Program-made: the position numbers and the translations under genes
Shown: one piece after another, positions 1-12,812 of the stretch
How positions within the stretch are numbered: position 1 is the stretch's first letter
How the letters are laid out: every line of letters begins with the position of its first letter
Notes under the pieces: generated by a model
What the model was told of the DNA's origin: nothing
The model's database searches: none
What the model saw: the letters and a program-made list of their open reading frames with translations, nothing else
Source of the DNA: Endothia cerciana
Lineage: Eukaryota > Ascomycota > Sordariomycetes > Diaporthales > Cryphonectriaceae
Direction of reading: 5' to 3'
Length of the DNA stretch: 64,000 nucleotides
NCBI GenBank assembly: GCA_026119935.1
Contig: JALRMH010000045.1
Location: 62,001-126,000, forward strand

Positions 1-3000
1 GGATAGCCGCTCACCGACAGCTGGCCATCGAAATGCACATAAGGCGATAGTTGTGAAGATACAAAGGGTACCGATAGCTGCCGGGAAGGAGGCCTGGATG
101 CGTGATCTACTGGGGGTCGTCTGGGCTGGGCTGTCGCAGATGTACCTGTACCTAGATGGCACCTGGCACACAACCCACTGTCTTGGGAATGGGGATAGGA
201 TTTATGGGAGGGGGGGGGGGGGGAAGGGAGTGTTCCGTACCCCGGCTGTGCTTCCCCAGCGCCATCGACCTTTTAGATGTCAAGCGGAGTCTGACAGGTA
301 GCAGTCAGCGGGCAACAAGGCGCTGCGATACCCAGGCTGTTGACCAAAGCATCGCCTTGACCCTTGTCAAGATGACAAGCATAGGCTGTTAAGCGATGTG
401 TAGGAATTTAGATCCGGACGGTCGTACTCGCGTGATTGCAATTCCACGGCAGGCATCCGCCCACAGACAGTAGTGGCGATTCGAGTAGTCCAAGTCCCGG
501 GGGCTGAAGCGAGGGGATACGTCGCAGCCTACTTTGTAGATGTGTGGGCCAGATACTGTTGACAAAGTAGAGACGAGTCTTTCGACCTCGGGCTGTCGTA
601 GCCGCGATGGCCGAGGCGAGGCGCGCGATGATTGATCTCGCCTCTTCGGTACCTGCATGAAGCGGAATAGATCGCCTCACCAAGCTGCGCGGCAAACCGA
701 CCATGAATGATCATGCAGACCGAGATCTCCCAGACCTCAGCTTGGCGCCTCGTGGTGCGGTACGCGATGTAGCCGATAGAGGGAGCGCAAGGTCGCCCCA
801 TTCGTGAGCTCAGAGCAAGACAGAGACAGTATAGTGGTTGAACTCGTATGAAAACAGATGATGCTCCTCGTGGGCTCGGTGCCAGGCGGGACTGGGCGTG
901 AGAAGGACCCCACGACCAGTCGTGAATGGATATTGACTCGAAGCCAACAAGGGCGAGACCCGTGTGCGACCAAGAGAGTGCTGTGCGCAACATCCTGAAC
1001 CGGCGGGCCAAGGAGATTAGGATTGTGACCTCTACCACAGTGGCATCTGGAGTGTGGGATTGAAGAACATGGCAGGGGCCAGGATGGCAGACAAGGTCTT
1101 CATGCCAAGATACATGGGCCCCCCCCCTGACGAAGTTGGGATGGCGCAACGATGCACGAAGTATCAGAGTCGAAGAGTGGAAGCGACCGGTGGTGGTGGT
1201 GGTGGTGGCGTACTCTGCTTCTCGTACCGGTACTTGTGAGGTCCTGTGACCCCTTGGAGCGGTGACAGCGCCACAATTGTGGTCAGACACCATGGCACTG
1301 GGAGCCTCTGGTTATGACGGGGAGCATAGCTGACGTGAAGCGTGCAAGGGGGGGGGGGGCCGACTGAGAGACGGTGAGCATTATCTGCTGCAGGCGAACG
1401 GTCCGCCCGACGGCGCTTCAACGCGGCAAACCGGAAGGAACGACACGTCAACACAGACGCAGAATAGAGGCAGAAACTAGCAAAGGAGCTAGGTAATAAG
1501 GCGAGACAAGAGGCGGTGGTGCCAGTGGTGGTGGTAGCCATGCATGCACATGTGCGGTGAGGTGAGGCTGGACCCGGACTGGAGCCGCCGTTGGTCGTCA
1601 GGGCCTGCAGGAAAGCGGAGCTCTCTGGAAAGGTAAAATGCTTGGGTCCAAATGCTGACGAACATCGAACGCACGGAAGACCCAAGAGCCAGATCCATCG
1701 TTCGGCTGCAGCGGTGCCCACTGGATTCCTGGCGCTGATGCCTGTCATGATAGCATCGAGAGTGGGTCCGCGACGGACGGGATGCCATGCACGAGGGTGA
1801 TGAGTGACCACCCTGCCACTGCCACCGCCTGCCACCTGGGCACCCTGTCATGCTCCTCCTGCACGACGACGTCGGCGAAGGGGCCAGTGACACCACCCTG
1901 CTGGGGAGACTCCACACCCGCCATCCACGCCGATTGCGGTGCAGTCCATCACAGTGCGGTGAGGGAGGTAGAGCGGGCCCGCTGTTGTCAAGTGAGGTGG
2001 TGCTGATACAGGTGTCGGCCACCTTCCATGGCGCGAGATGGTCACGTCGTGGACAGCATTTATGGGTAGGCCCAGAGTGCAACATAACGTAGTAATAGGG
2101 GGTGAGGGCAGGTGTTGTCGTGCGTGATTGCTGAGCTGTAAGATGCGGGATCCTGAACTCAACCCTCCATCCAGAACAGACAGCACCCCGATATGTGAGG
2201 ACGTGCGGCTGGGATCTGATACCGATGTCTTCTTTCGCCCGCCTATGTTGTTCCCTTGCACTGATTTATGAAGCTGTCCGGGGCGGCTCGTGATGTGTGT
2301 CATCCCCCACGGGTTGGCAAGGGATGGAAATGTTGTCAAGGTCGAGATCGACGCGGCGGTCTTGACCAGACCCCAAAAGCCAAGCTTCCCTCCCCCCCCC
2401 CCAGTGGCTGAGGCTAGGCTTATGCCATCCACCAGTTGCGGACTATGCAAGCCATGTACAACCGTGCCTCCGTACGTACTTCGCACCCCCTCTCTGCATA
2501 ACCAGTACTTGCTTCATGCCTGGCTCGGGCTTTCCTCTAGACCCATCCGAGCAGCGTTGCGTTGCCATCTTCCAGGAATTTGAGATGAGCTCAATCTCTT
2601 GGCCAAGACTGATCTGGTCCTTCAGCTCTGTGTTTGCCTCCTTGCATCCCCCTCCGTCCCCTTCGCATGATCCATCATCCTTCTGTTAATCTCACCGCCC
2701 ACCCCAGCAGCAGCCACAGGTCGTCTCCGATACGGGACTTATACCGTCGTCGTCATGTACAGCCATCCGGCTGAACAATTGTCGACAATTCGCTTTGTGA
2801 GATCCCCTGACGTGTACTGTACACGCAGCATATGCAGTGTTCGGTACTGCACCTGCGCAGATAAGGTCTGCTGTTTGCCATTCAGGCCTTTCGCTCATCA
2901 ATGTCCGCTGGATTCAGGAAGGATCTCAACACGAGGGCCACGTCACCTCGCGAGAGGAGAAAATAAGGAAAGAAAAGAAGAAGAAGAAAATAAAAAAAAC

Positions 3001-6000
3001 AAAAATAATAAAAATTGATCTCGTAAAGTTTCCCACAGCTGATGACCCCGCAAGCGTCCTCCGGTATTGACTTTTCGTTGACTACATTCCGGCTTGATGG
3101 CTCCGCAACGAGAGAACAGACTGGGGAGCATCAGGGCATGGACGCGATTGCCACGTCGCGGCCTGGAGGTCTGCAGGTCTGCGCAGGCATGGGCACTGGC
3201 TGTTGGAACTGGGCTGGGGAACTCTAAATCTGATCTGCCGGCTTTGCAACCCAACGTGGTGGGTGGAGCAGAGGGCCTGCAGACCATATGCAAACCAGCT
3301 CTCACGCATCCCGGCGGCCTGGATCCGGTGCCCAAGCAGAGGCAAATCGCCCCCCCCCCCCCGGCGACGCTGCCACGCTACAGCCGCAGTCAAGGCCACC
3401 CCAGTCCTTTTCCCCCGTGTTCGCTGGTGAGCAAGAGGTGACTGGGCCTTGAACTCTTGTTGAGGGTGGGTTTATAGCGGCATGACAGCCCTGTTGCTTT
3501 GCTCTGTCTGTACAAGGCACACGGACCACAGTACGGTTTAACTCAAGAAGTACGGATGCTGGTCCGTCATCCGCGCTTGCTCGTCAAGGTCATGGGCATC
3601 GGGGGTCAATGACCTGCAGAAGATGCGACCCACCGCGCACCCCATCGCTAGCCAATGTCATGTTTCATGTCGGCTAATACCGCTGCCGAGACTCCGGACT
3701 GCATGTCTGGCAGTTGGAAGGCATGTCTGGATCATGCAAGGGCCGACCACGATTCTGTTGACCACCTGCGGCCCAATGCGCGACCTAGGACGCCAACTCC
3801 GCCATTGCAGACGCTCGCTCGATGAACCGGTGTTCGGAGGGCTCCGCGAAACGCTCTGCAGTGGATAGGTGGGCACTGGCCTACCGACACGGGCATCTTG
3901 AGCCGAGCAGGTACGCGACACTGTCTCATTTCGTGACAGAGAACTGAAGGGACCGATATGACTTGGGACGACCAGGGAGTCGCGTGGCCGGGGAACCTAA
4001 AAAAGGTTTCCCCACTCGCAAGTTATATCGGCTACGCGATGGTGCGTCCTCGCGGAAATTGCGTCAACCAGAGTCTGCGGCGCCAGAAGGATCCGCATTC
4101 GGGCAAGATTGCGAAACCCAGAATGCGACCTCGAGTTCTCGAATCTCGACGGGCGGAGAGCAACGGAGATCAACGTACGATCTTCATCCAACCAACCGTG
4201 GTGCCTCAATCACGCTGCACAACTCCAATGCTCCGTACACTCGACCGGCTGGCTCATAATAGGTATGACCAAGGCCTGTGTGGTCGGCTATTGGCATGAA
4301 CACTTTGGGGGAAGTTCGGAGAACGGGCTCGGGTGGCCGCAAGACGTTGCCGCTTTGGAACCACACAAAGTACATTCCAGTCCCCTGTCGGCGGACAGAT
4401 GCTCGAGAATAATGCGGGCCGTCCCCGGGGGCCATTCAGCTCGTTGGCTCGCAGTTGCTCCCGGGTCAGGATGCCCTTGACCAGCAGCTTTCAGCAACTC
4501 GGGCACACCCGGACTGTTCTGCACTACCACAGTACGGTACAATTTTGGCGACAGTTCTGGGCTTGGCTCACAATTTACTAGCGGCCACGGAGAGCCATGG
4601 CGATGTCGTATTTGTTAATGACGCAAGGTCCTTCCATGCTTCTTAGCCCCTCATGGTGGGCTTGCCCCGTGGCTATCCGAGCCGGGAGCGCCGGCGAGGG
4701 CCATGGTCGCCAGCGTGGGAAGCGAGCGGGTGTGAGCGATGAGTTGCAGACAGATATTGCATGCAGCACGCAATGCATGGGTGGCGCATGCCACGGAGGA
4801 CTGGGGGTACCGGAACGAGATGACGGTTGCCAGCAAGCGAACCGTGTGCCTAGCTATATCGGCATGGTTTAATGTCAGCGCTCACCGGTGAGTTATGATC
4901 TGTTACACAAACCGACAGGTACTCACTCACCAGTCCAGGATGTGTGCATATCGCTTACCGAAATATAGATGAATTGTCCCGTATGGTCATATGGAACACC
5001 GTGCCTTGGGACGAGGACGTATCACCCATCACTTCAGACCTGACCTTGGAACCTGCTGTGAGCCCCCGCGTTGGTGACACTGCGTCCCGCCTCGCCAGGA
5101 TCGCGGCTGAGCAGATCATGGCGGGACCAACCGTGTAGAACGAAAAATCCTCTGGCTGGTGTCCCCGCGCAGGACACTGGCGTCGAGCGTCGACACTCGG
5201 TCGGTGGGTCACATAATATATTGGCGGGACCGCGGCGGTCCCTGGCGCTCCTAATAGGCCGGGTTGGCATTGTGGACGACAAAATGCCATCGCTTGTGAG
5301 CTTCTTGAGGCTGGACTACCACTAGTCTTGCGAAATACCAGGTTCGACCGACCAGGCCAGGCCTGCTGGTACAGGACTTTGTTTTGCCTGTGCGTCATGA
5401 CGAACCGTGGCGGCAACAGGAGCTGCCGAAGAAGCAACAAGAGACATGACGCCAGTTCTCCAGCACACATTTTGCCCTTGTTTCCTATGTGCGGAAAATG
5501 GCGTCGGGTTCCCAGAACAAGGACTTGGCGCAGCAGAAAGTTATCACCGCTAGGAACAATGCGAGGCCAAGGGCCTACGCCGACGAGAATCTCGATCACA
5601 GGACTAGGAGTTTCCGGGCAACAGCGTCGAAACTTCGTGGGGAGGTTCCTACCTAGGACTATAGAGATCGACCCTGCCGCGCCTCGGCGATTTCCTATCG
5701 ATGTCTTCCTGTGTCGCAACGGTGACAAGCAGGTCATACGCGGCGAGGCTTGTTACCAGCAATAAGGGCATCGCTATTTCGAGATATGTCTCCGATGTAG
5801 CGGCAGATTGCCGCGGGAGGCGGGGGACTGGACAGCACGTCTACCCGAGCTCCTGTGCGACGTGCCTGGATACAGTGGTGCCTAAGATCACCTGAGGCGA
5901 TCTTCGTTTTCCTTGGCTCGTGACGCCGGCAAGAACAAATCTCGGCGGCGTCTAGATCGGGTGGCTAAGATGAGCTGCATGGGTCAGAGTCTCATTGGCG

Positions 6001-6776
6001 AGAGATTGCCTCTGGCGCTCAGAATGATCGCGGACGGACTGTGAAGGCATCACGCAGTCTCGATTGGGAAACCCAGGCCCCCGGAGCCGTCTGCGCTTAA
6101 GCTTCTCTGCAGGCTTGGTGCAGGATCCATTTATCCATATCACCCATGGAAAGCACACATGGTGCCCCGAGCCCCCCTTGTCACTGGGCACCAGAGCCCA
6201 GTGAAGATACGGAACCAAGGCCCGCTTTTCCCGCCGATTTTGCTTCACGAACCGCCTAAACGCCAGCGTGGAAGCTTTGCACTCTACACTTCGGGCCAGA
6301 CACTGGGGTTCCTCGTAGACGCCGGGCCTTATATCAACCTTCCTGGGCAGCTGTGCCGGACGCAGCGGTCTCTGTCCTGCCAAGCTTTGGCTTGAACTTT
6401 AGCTCACTGAACCGCTCGCCTCGGGACCCCACCAACCTGCGAGCTGCTCCTCTCGTCAAAGCCGAGCTGTCGCACGGTCAGGTGTCACGCCACCGGTGAA
6501 CAAGACTACGGGCCGGAAGCTCAGCCGGGTCCCTCGATTTCCCTCACGGCCGCGGCCATTGAGCAGCTCGCTCGGGCCCCAATCCGGAGCGGATCACCCG
6601 TGACACGGCATCAGACTGACATCTGCCGTGGACCCTGCCACCACCCTGTTGGGGGGGGGGGGCAGCAGCAACGACAGCGAAGTGGACACAGGCACGGCAG
6701 CCTTCGTCCCGTGGCTGATCACGGACGTACCCGCAGCACAGCCGGTCACGTCACGCATCACACAGCTGGACATAAG
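1..6776. other. Gene-poor region at the left edge
   Basis: No recognisable gene was found in these 6.8 kb. Open frames of up to about 260 codons exist on both strands but show no domain, no sensible composition and no splice structure. Visible structure: G runs at 210-223, 1348-1359 and 6651-6662, C runs at 2392-2402 and 3350-3362, a short GGT repeat near 1189-1209, and an A-rich purine tract near 2957-3017. The last few hundred bases presumably hold the promoter of the SMP-30-like gene at 6777. Confidence 0.6.
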
Positions 6777-7891
6777 ATGGCTGGGCCGAGCTTCCAGGAA
6801 TGGACGGCCGGCGAGCCGTACCTCAACCTGCACTGCAAGCTAGGGGAGGGGCCGTACTACGAGGAGGCTACCAACAGCCTGCGCTTTGTGGATATCATCG
6901 ACAAGCGGGTACACACCGTGTCCCTTACCGAAGGACCGGAGTCGGTGAGGACCATCCAACTGGACACACCTGTCACCGTCACGGCGGACGTGGAGAGCCA
7001 TGACCCGCAGGACAAGATCCTCATTGGCGCCAAGTACGGTCTTGCGCTGCTGGACCGCAAGACGGAGAAGTATGAGTACATCACCAAATTCGCTGCGGTC
7101 GACGGGCAGGAGAATGACCGCCTGAGGAGCAATGATGGGGCCGCCGACCTCCATGGCCGCTTCTGGCTCGGTTGCATGACGGACTTTGGAAAGGGAGATG
7201 TCGTGGCCGAAGGTAGGTTTGTCTAATCCCCATCGTCGTGCCGAGCCTTGAATCGTTCGGATGTTCGGATCGAGATCAGCACACACAGATCCGGGGCCCG
7301 CATCGCGCGGCGTGGAGCAGTTCGCGACGGTGCACCCCAAGCCCAGGCGGGGCACTTCTATATTATAGTACCGTTGCTGACGGGATTTGCATCACAGGAG
7401 GGATCTACCTGTTCGATGGACAGAAGTCCGGGAACGCCAAGAAGGTCGTGTCTGACCTAAGCATCCCAAATACGATCAGCTTCTCTCCTGACAACAGGAT
7501 CATGTACTATACGCACTCGTCGGGCAGGACAGTCTACGCCTGCGACTACTCGCTCAGTGACGGCGGCGTGACGAACCACCGAGTCTTCTACAAGCACGAG
7601 GGCCCCGGTGAGCCCGACGGGCACCGCGTCGACAAAGATGGCAACATGTGGCACGCCGTCTACGGCGAGAGCCGCGTGCTGAAGATCTCGCCCGAGGGCA
7701 AGCTGATCGGGCAGATCAACATGCCGACGAAAAACATCACCTGCTGTGAGTTCGTGGGGACGGAGCTGTTCATCACCACCGCGAACGATGACGGGGGCGA
7801 GGGCAGGAGCAAGGAGCTCGGAGGCGCGCTGTTCAGGGTCGATGTCGGGACGGCGGGCCTGAAGCCTTTCAAGTTCAAGATGACTGCCTGA
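6777..7891 (+). CDS. SMP-30/gluconolactonase-like beta-propeller protein
   Basis: Two exons, 6777-7212 and 7398-7891, give 309 residues; the intron has a GTAGGT donor and CACAG acceptor and splicing restores the frame through a Gly codon. The product matches the SMP-30/gluconolactonase/LRE-like family, six-bladed propellers that hydrolyse sugar lactones or related esters with one divalent metal. Visible family positions are Glu24 in GEGP, the RSNDG motif at 117-121 (substrate-site Arg and Asn in the animal enzyme), Asn170 in PNTISFSPD and Asp219 in EPDG, so the metal ligands Glu, Asn and Asp are all present. There is no signal peptide, so it is probably cytosolic. ATG 6777 was chosen because the frame upstream has no further ATG and looks non-coding. 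The substrate cannot be predicted; a lactonase is the default guess. Confidence 0.9.
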
Positions 7892-8760
7892 GCGGGAGAT
7901 GGGCTGGTGACCCGAGGACGTGATCTGGAGTATGTCTTAGGCACCCCGCTGCGTCACACCTCACTGGCACCACCATCCTCCTCCTGACATGTACCTCTCG
8001 GCAGAATGAAAGACTACCGATACGCCGTGGAGGTCTTCCAATACCACAGCGCAGTCGTACACACTTCCGATCTTGGCCCAGTGTCTCAATCAATTATTTC
8101 TAAGATCTGTGAAAGTAGAAATATGAAAGGGTATTGACATTGCTGATCTGGACCCTCGGTTCTCAGACTCGGAAGGACGGATCTCCTAGGATTGTAGCTC
8201 GGGATGCCTTGCTTGATACGATCTATCAGTATATTATACTCTATCACATACATGATCTCTGCTCGTTCACTATTTCCCACCTAAACGGGGGGGGGGGGGG
8301 CGGCGGCGGCGGGGGGCGTTTACGCACCCTGGGATGTGGCTAGTGCACGCTCCCCTGTGGCTGAATTAGCTGTCCCTTGGCCAGTGAGGGTGACATGACC
8401 TCTGCCCTCTCAAGTCCCGACAAAGAAACGTCAACCCACAGCATCAGCGGTCCGAGAGCTCCCTTCAGGGTGTGTCAACATGACAACTCAGGCCGAGAAC
8501 GGATATAGAAAGATCAACGCGTCCCCTCTCGTCACAGCGCCGGCCTCCTAGCCCGGGCATCCCGAGTCCTCTACTGAGACACCACCCGCAGAACGGCCCC
8601 CCCCCCCCACCCCGACGACACTCGATACTTGCAGAGGAAGCTCGTCTCTGATCTCAAAGGGCCTGCCCACCGCCGACCAACCTGGTCCGGACTGTATCTC
8701 GGGGCGGATCTTGATACTGCATATCCCACCTTGTGGCGAGGCTGAGCCACGGGTCGCGAT
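7892..8760. other. Intergenic region between SMP-30-like and NTM1-like genes
   Basis: No gene seen. It holds the 3' end of the SMP-30-like gene and the promoter of the methyltransferase gene. An AT-rich patch lies near 8090-8270. A G14 run (8287-8300) is followed at once by a CGG repeat, and a C12 run lies at 8597-8608. Confidence 0.6.
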
Positions 8761-9885
8761 ATGTCTAACCTGGGCGCCCGGCCCGCGACCCCGCCGCCAG
8801 ATTCCAGAATCAGCGCGGAGGATGGGAGGAAATACTGGCAGAGTGAGTGTTCTTTCCCCCCCCCCCCCCCCTTCTTTCTCCCCGCCTCCCGGCTCCGACA
8901 TCCCCCATCCCCGTCTGTGATGGCCCCATCCCCACCGCGAGCGCACAAGCATAAAAAAAAACCCTGTCACCAGCCGGCATGCAGGCTCATGTGCGCTGAC
9001 CTGCCCCCTACCCTCTTCCCCCCCGGCGCAGATATCGACGCGGATGTCAACGGGATGCTGGGGGGGTTCCACTACGTGTCCAGGATCGACCTGCAGGGCT
9101 CGCGCAACTTCCTGGCGAAGCTCGGCATCGGGACGAAACAGGGCCTGCGGACCGTGGACTCTGCGCTGGAAGGGGGTGCCGGGTAAGTCGTCCACCCTCC
9201 TCCTCCCTCCCCGCTGTCACTGCCAGCCAGGAGGGGCTTCCGTCCCCCCTTGCCGGATCGGACCTGTCGGAATTTAACTTACGGGATCGTCCCCCGCCCA
9301 TCCAGTATAGGGCGGATCACCGAGGGGCTCCTGCTCGACATCGCCCAGGAGGTCGACGTGGTCGAGCCCATAGCCAAGTTCACCCAGGGCCTCGCGGAGA
9401 AGGGCGGCGTCCGGCGGGTCTTCAACGTCGGCCTGGAGGAGTGGGCGCCGGCCGAGGGCGACAAGTACGACCTGGTGTGGAACCAGTGGTGCCTCGGCCA
9501 CCTCACCGACGAGCAGCTGGTCCGGTACCTCGAGAGGTGCAAGGGGGTCCTCGCCCCCGACGGCGGGCTGATCGTCGTCAAGGAGAACGTCACCAGTAGC
9601 GACGTCGAGGTCTTCGACGAGCAGGACAGCGCCGTCACGAGGTGAGCAAGCAGTTCCCGGGCCGCGCGACCCCCCACCCCCCCGACGCGCGCCGTCCGGG
9701 CCCCCTTGCCCCCGGGTGTGGCGATGCGGTCTTCTGACGGGTACTCTGGACGCCACAGGACGGACAGGAAGTTCCTGGAGATCTTCGGAAGGGCGGGGCT
9801 CAAGCTGGTCAGGACGGAAACCCAGAAGGGCTTCCCCAAGGAGCTGTTTCCCGTCAAGACCTACGCCCTCAGGCCGCAAGGCTGA
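8761..9885 (+). CDS. NTM1: Alpha-N-terminal protein methyltransferase (NTM1/TAE1 family)
   Basis: Four exons (8761-8842, 9032-9182, 9306-9641, 9759-9885) encode 231 residues, close to the usual 220-240. The family transfers methyl groups from S-adenosylmethionine to the alpha-amino group of proteins exposing an X-Pro-Lys/Arg N-terminus after Met removal, including ribosomal proteins. Landmarks in order: YWQNIDADVNGMLGGF (residues 25-40), the SAM-binding motif I ALEGGAGIGR with Glu74 where most relatives have Asp, acidic motif II VDVVEP, the substrate-channel segment WNQWCLGHLTDEQL, and VVKENV. All four exons join in phase, and the second junction runs through the glycine loop of motif I. Intron 1 carries C16 (8856-8871). 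It is convergent with the LMBR1-type gene. Family call is firm; substrates are inferred. Confidence 0.93.
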
Positions 9886-10625
9886 AGAGGGCCGCCGCCA
9901 CACGGCGGCGGTCTGCCGGGCGCGGAGCTTTGCCACGGGGCTGGTCGGCCCAGTCTCTACCGGTCGCCGACTTATCGCGTTGGGGTGCCGTACGTGTACG
10001 AACACCCGGCACCCGAGAAATAACGGGGTGATACGCGTGGGCAGGTAGGTGCAGGGGCCCCGGCCTCGCTTGGGGCACAGGCTCGCCCGGTCTGGGCAGA
10101 GGAGGCGAGGCGAGAAGAAGTCTGTTAGTAAAGCGTCTTACCGGCCGAGGGCGTTCCTACGAAAATAAGAAAGAAAAAAAAACACGTTAGATGTCAGTCA
10201 GGCGCTCCTGGACTACACAGACGACCTCCAATGGGGAACCCGGAGATGGCGCCCCCTTTTGACTCGTCCAGCAGAGGCGCATACTGCGGCAAGGCCCAGG
10301 AGATGTTTATGCTGACATTGAGGAATGTTCCCCGAGCGTCTACGGGCCGTGACGCTGTAACCATCCTGTAGTGACCTCCCACGCTGTGATGTTCGTGTCC
10401 CGGGCAGCCTCAGGCCGGAGAGGAGTGTCGGGGAGGCTGCTGCTGCTTTTAGTAGGCAGCTCAGGAAGAGAGCGGATTGTGGTGGAGAACTTCCTCTCGG
10501 TCATTGTCTAAGTAATCGACCTGTCCGTGGGTATTATGACTATCCAGAAAAGAAAAAGAAAAAAAAGAAGAAAAAAAAGGGAGCAAAAGACCATACGCCA
10601 TACAATGCGAGCCTATAATACCAAC
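9886..10625. other. Convergent 3' intergenic region
   Basis: Space between the 3' ends of the NTM1-like and LMBR1-type genes. No gene seen. Two A-rich purine tracts near 10160-10185 and 10546-10582 face the converging gene ends and could contribute to 3'-end formation. Confidence 0.55.
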
Positions 10626-12812
10626 CTACAATCTGATCCGGCCATCTCCTCCGTTGTTGCCCCCAAACCAGCGCCTTATGTCAAAGTCGGGACCACCACT
10701 TCCAGACGGCTCCCTACGGTCGTTGCCATCATTGTCCATCCACTTCGGCTTTTTGGTGATCTCCTGCAGCCACCTGGGCGTGTCGATCGTGTCCACGGTG
10801 TTCTTGATACGATGCCCCAGCGAGGTGAAGAAGTTGTCATCGTCGTCGTCGTCGTCGTCCTCGGAGCCCAGGCCGCGCTGTCTCTGGCCGGCCCTTCTGG
10901 AGCTGCCAGCAGGGTCGGAAGCAGATGCCAAGGTGCCGGCATTGGGAGACGTCCCCAGTGGCGTCGTTGGGCCGCCGATTCGTTTCGGGGCGCCGGGAAT
11001 CGACCGGATGGGGGCAGATCTGCCTGCGGGTCCCGCTGCGCCTGCCTGCCTCGAGATCGACGTCCCATTCAGCTCGCGGTCGATCAGATCCCGTCCTTCA
11101 CGCCAGTTGCCTGAACCGTATGCCCCCAGTTCATTTTCTTCATCCTCGTCGATGATATCTGCCATGCCAACCGTGCGCTTCACCTTACCGTACAGGCCAA
11201 AGAGGGTGGCGCAGACGGGCAGGAGGATGAACAAGGGGAAGAGCCTGTTGAACCAGCTTCCCAAGGACGTCAAATCAATCAGGCGGCCGAGGAGGTCGTA
11301 GAATGTTGTCTTCGCGTAGACGTCTCTCGAGAGGAATGTTATGAAATTGTACGCCAAGGGAACGCTGAGCCTTGCGACGTATGAGGAGTACCAGAAGGCG
11401 GACTCGTGGGCGGTGTTGCGCCAGACCAAAGCCCGACCACGCCAGACCTTGACTTCGGTAATGGATATCAGCGCAGCGGCGCACATGTAGGATATCCATA
11501 GCGCCGCGACGAGCTGACCAGCGAAGCCGACCTGCCCCTTATCGCCCGTCCAGTGGTGTACCACGCTCACGCGGATGACGGAGAGCTTGACCAGCGCCGC
11601 CGGCCCCGCCTTGACGATTTCAGACCAGACAATGCAAGCCGAGGCCAGGGCCAGCAGACCGCCAAACCCCAGCCTCACCGCCGGCATGATGTGGAAGTGG
11701 AGGAGATATCTCGTATATGGTGTCAGGACAGTCAGACGCTCCCACCACGGAGCGTGGGGCGCAGCGCGTCCGAAATCCAGCTTCTTCGAGGGCCCGCAGT
11801 CCAGGATGGCCTGAGCCCTCGCGGCATCCCGGAGCAGCCGGTTCCACCCGCTGACGTAACGGGACCGAGCATGCCGTGCCCTGTTGAGCGCCCTCGTGAG
11901 CTCCGCCATGTACTTCTCGGTGATGACCGTGGGAACACGCCTAGTTGCAGCCGCGCCGATGGCAGTCTGTGGTCTCGGCTGTGCCTCTGGGAGGTTGGTG
12001 AGATCCATCAGCTCCTCGATCCAGTCCTGGAAGTCCAGGGCAGTCCCGGTCTTGCGCCGGCCCAGCTCGGCCACCTGGTTCTCCAGCTCCTCGAGGCAGG
12101 TCTCCGCCTCCTCCACCTGCTCGTGCAACTTAGGCGCTTGTTGTTGTAAGCGACGGAGCCGGCCGCTGATGCTTGCGTTACGGATCAGGCCCCGGGGGAT
12201 GGATACGAGGCCGTGGCCCATGAGATATATAGCCAACACCAACCCCCAGCAGTACGCAAGAGCCATGACAGGGCTCTTTAGAGAATCGATGTGGACGCCG
12301 TAGGAGACGAGGACGTAGACGAACGCGAGGATCCCGAAGCCAAAGACCATGGCGTAGTACTGGGCGTTGGACCGCAGGGAGTACATCAACTTGCCCTTGG
12401 GCTCTCGATATCCGGCGTCGGAATACTCGGCAAGGACGGGGAGGGTGAACCTGCGCCACAGGGTCAGCGGAAGATCCTCGACGGCGAGGACGGTCGTTGG
12501 CACGTACCATGTGAGCACGAATGTGAGCCAGTAGGCGATGCGCCAACATGTCTGGACGACCCTCTGGGGCAGCCAGATGCCCCTCGTCGCCTCATCATCG
12601 GTCTGGGCGCTCGAGGCCAGGTCTATCGGCACGAGCAGGACGATGCCGGCGGGTAGCCATAACGCGAAGAATACGGTGACGAGCACGAAGGCAGGGGTGG
12701 TCCGGAGCGGGAGGTAGAACCGGAGGATCAGGAGGACGAGGATGGAGAGGACGAGCAGCGCGAGCGCCCAGAACACTTCGGAGCCCACGGCTGACCCTGA
12801 GCTTGCTATCAT
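10626..12812 (-). CDS. LMBR1 domain-containing membrane protein (LMBRD2-like)
   Basis: One uninterrupted frame of 728 residues. The first in-frame ATG is at 12812; the open frame upstream starts only at non-ATG codons. Two hydrophobic helices at about residues 12-60 begin the protein, followed by paired helices near 90-115 and 155-215, a long cytosolic coiled-coil-like insert (about 215-345) and a second set of helices near 370-560. This is the LMBR1-like architecture of nine-helix plasma-membrane or lysosomal proteins whose animal members include lipocalin receptor LIMR and the GPCR regulator LMBRD2. The C-terminal 170 residues are hydrophilic, with an eight-Asp run encoded by a pure trinucleotide repeat near 10836-10859. 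The fungal role is unknown. It converges on the NTM1-like gene. Confidence 0.85.
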   Translation of the reverse strand: MIASSGSAVGSEVFWALALLVLSILVLLILRFYLPLRTTPAFVLVTVFFALWLPAGIVLLVPIDLASSAQTDDEATRGIWLPQRVVQTCWRIAYWLTFVLTWYVPTTVLAVEDLPLTLWRRFTLPVLAEYSDAGYREPKGKLMYSLRSNAQYYAMVFGFGILAFVYVLVSYGVHIDSLKSPVMALAYCWGLVLAIYLMGHGLVSIPRGLIRNASISGRLRRLQQQAPKLHEQVEEAETCLEELENQVAELGRRKTGTALDFQDWIEELMDLTNLPEAQPRPQTAIGAAATRRVPTVITEKYMAELTRALNRARHARSRYVSGWNRLLRDAARAQAILDCGPSKKLDFGRAAPHAPWWERLTVLTPYTRYLLHFHIMPAVRLGFGGLLALASACIVWSEIVKAGPAALVKLSVIRVSVVHHWTGDKGQVGFAGQLVAALWISYMCAAALISITEVKVWRGRALVWRNTAHESAFWYSSYVARLSVPLAYNFITFLSRDVYAKTTFYDLLGRLIDLTSLGSWFNRLFPLFILLPVCATLFGLYGKVKRTVGMADIIDEDEENELGAYGSGNWREGRDLIDRELNGTSISRQAGAAGPAGRSAPIRSIPGAPKRIGGPTTPLGTSPNAGTLASASDPAGSSRRAGQRQRGLGSEDDDDDDDDNFFTSLGHRIKNTVDTIDTPRWLQEITKKPKWMDNDGNDRREPSGSGGPDFDIRRWFGGNNGGDGRIRL

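Noticed and set aside
529..1293. 254-codon open frame, minus strand
   Set aside because: Includes translated triplet repeat, no domain, no consistent composition and other frames are equally open.
4955..5737. 260-codon open frame, minus strand
   Set aside because: No recognisable family or splice structure; residue composition looks like chance translation.
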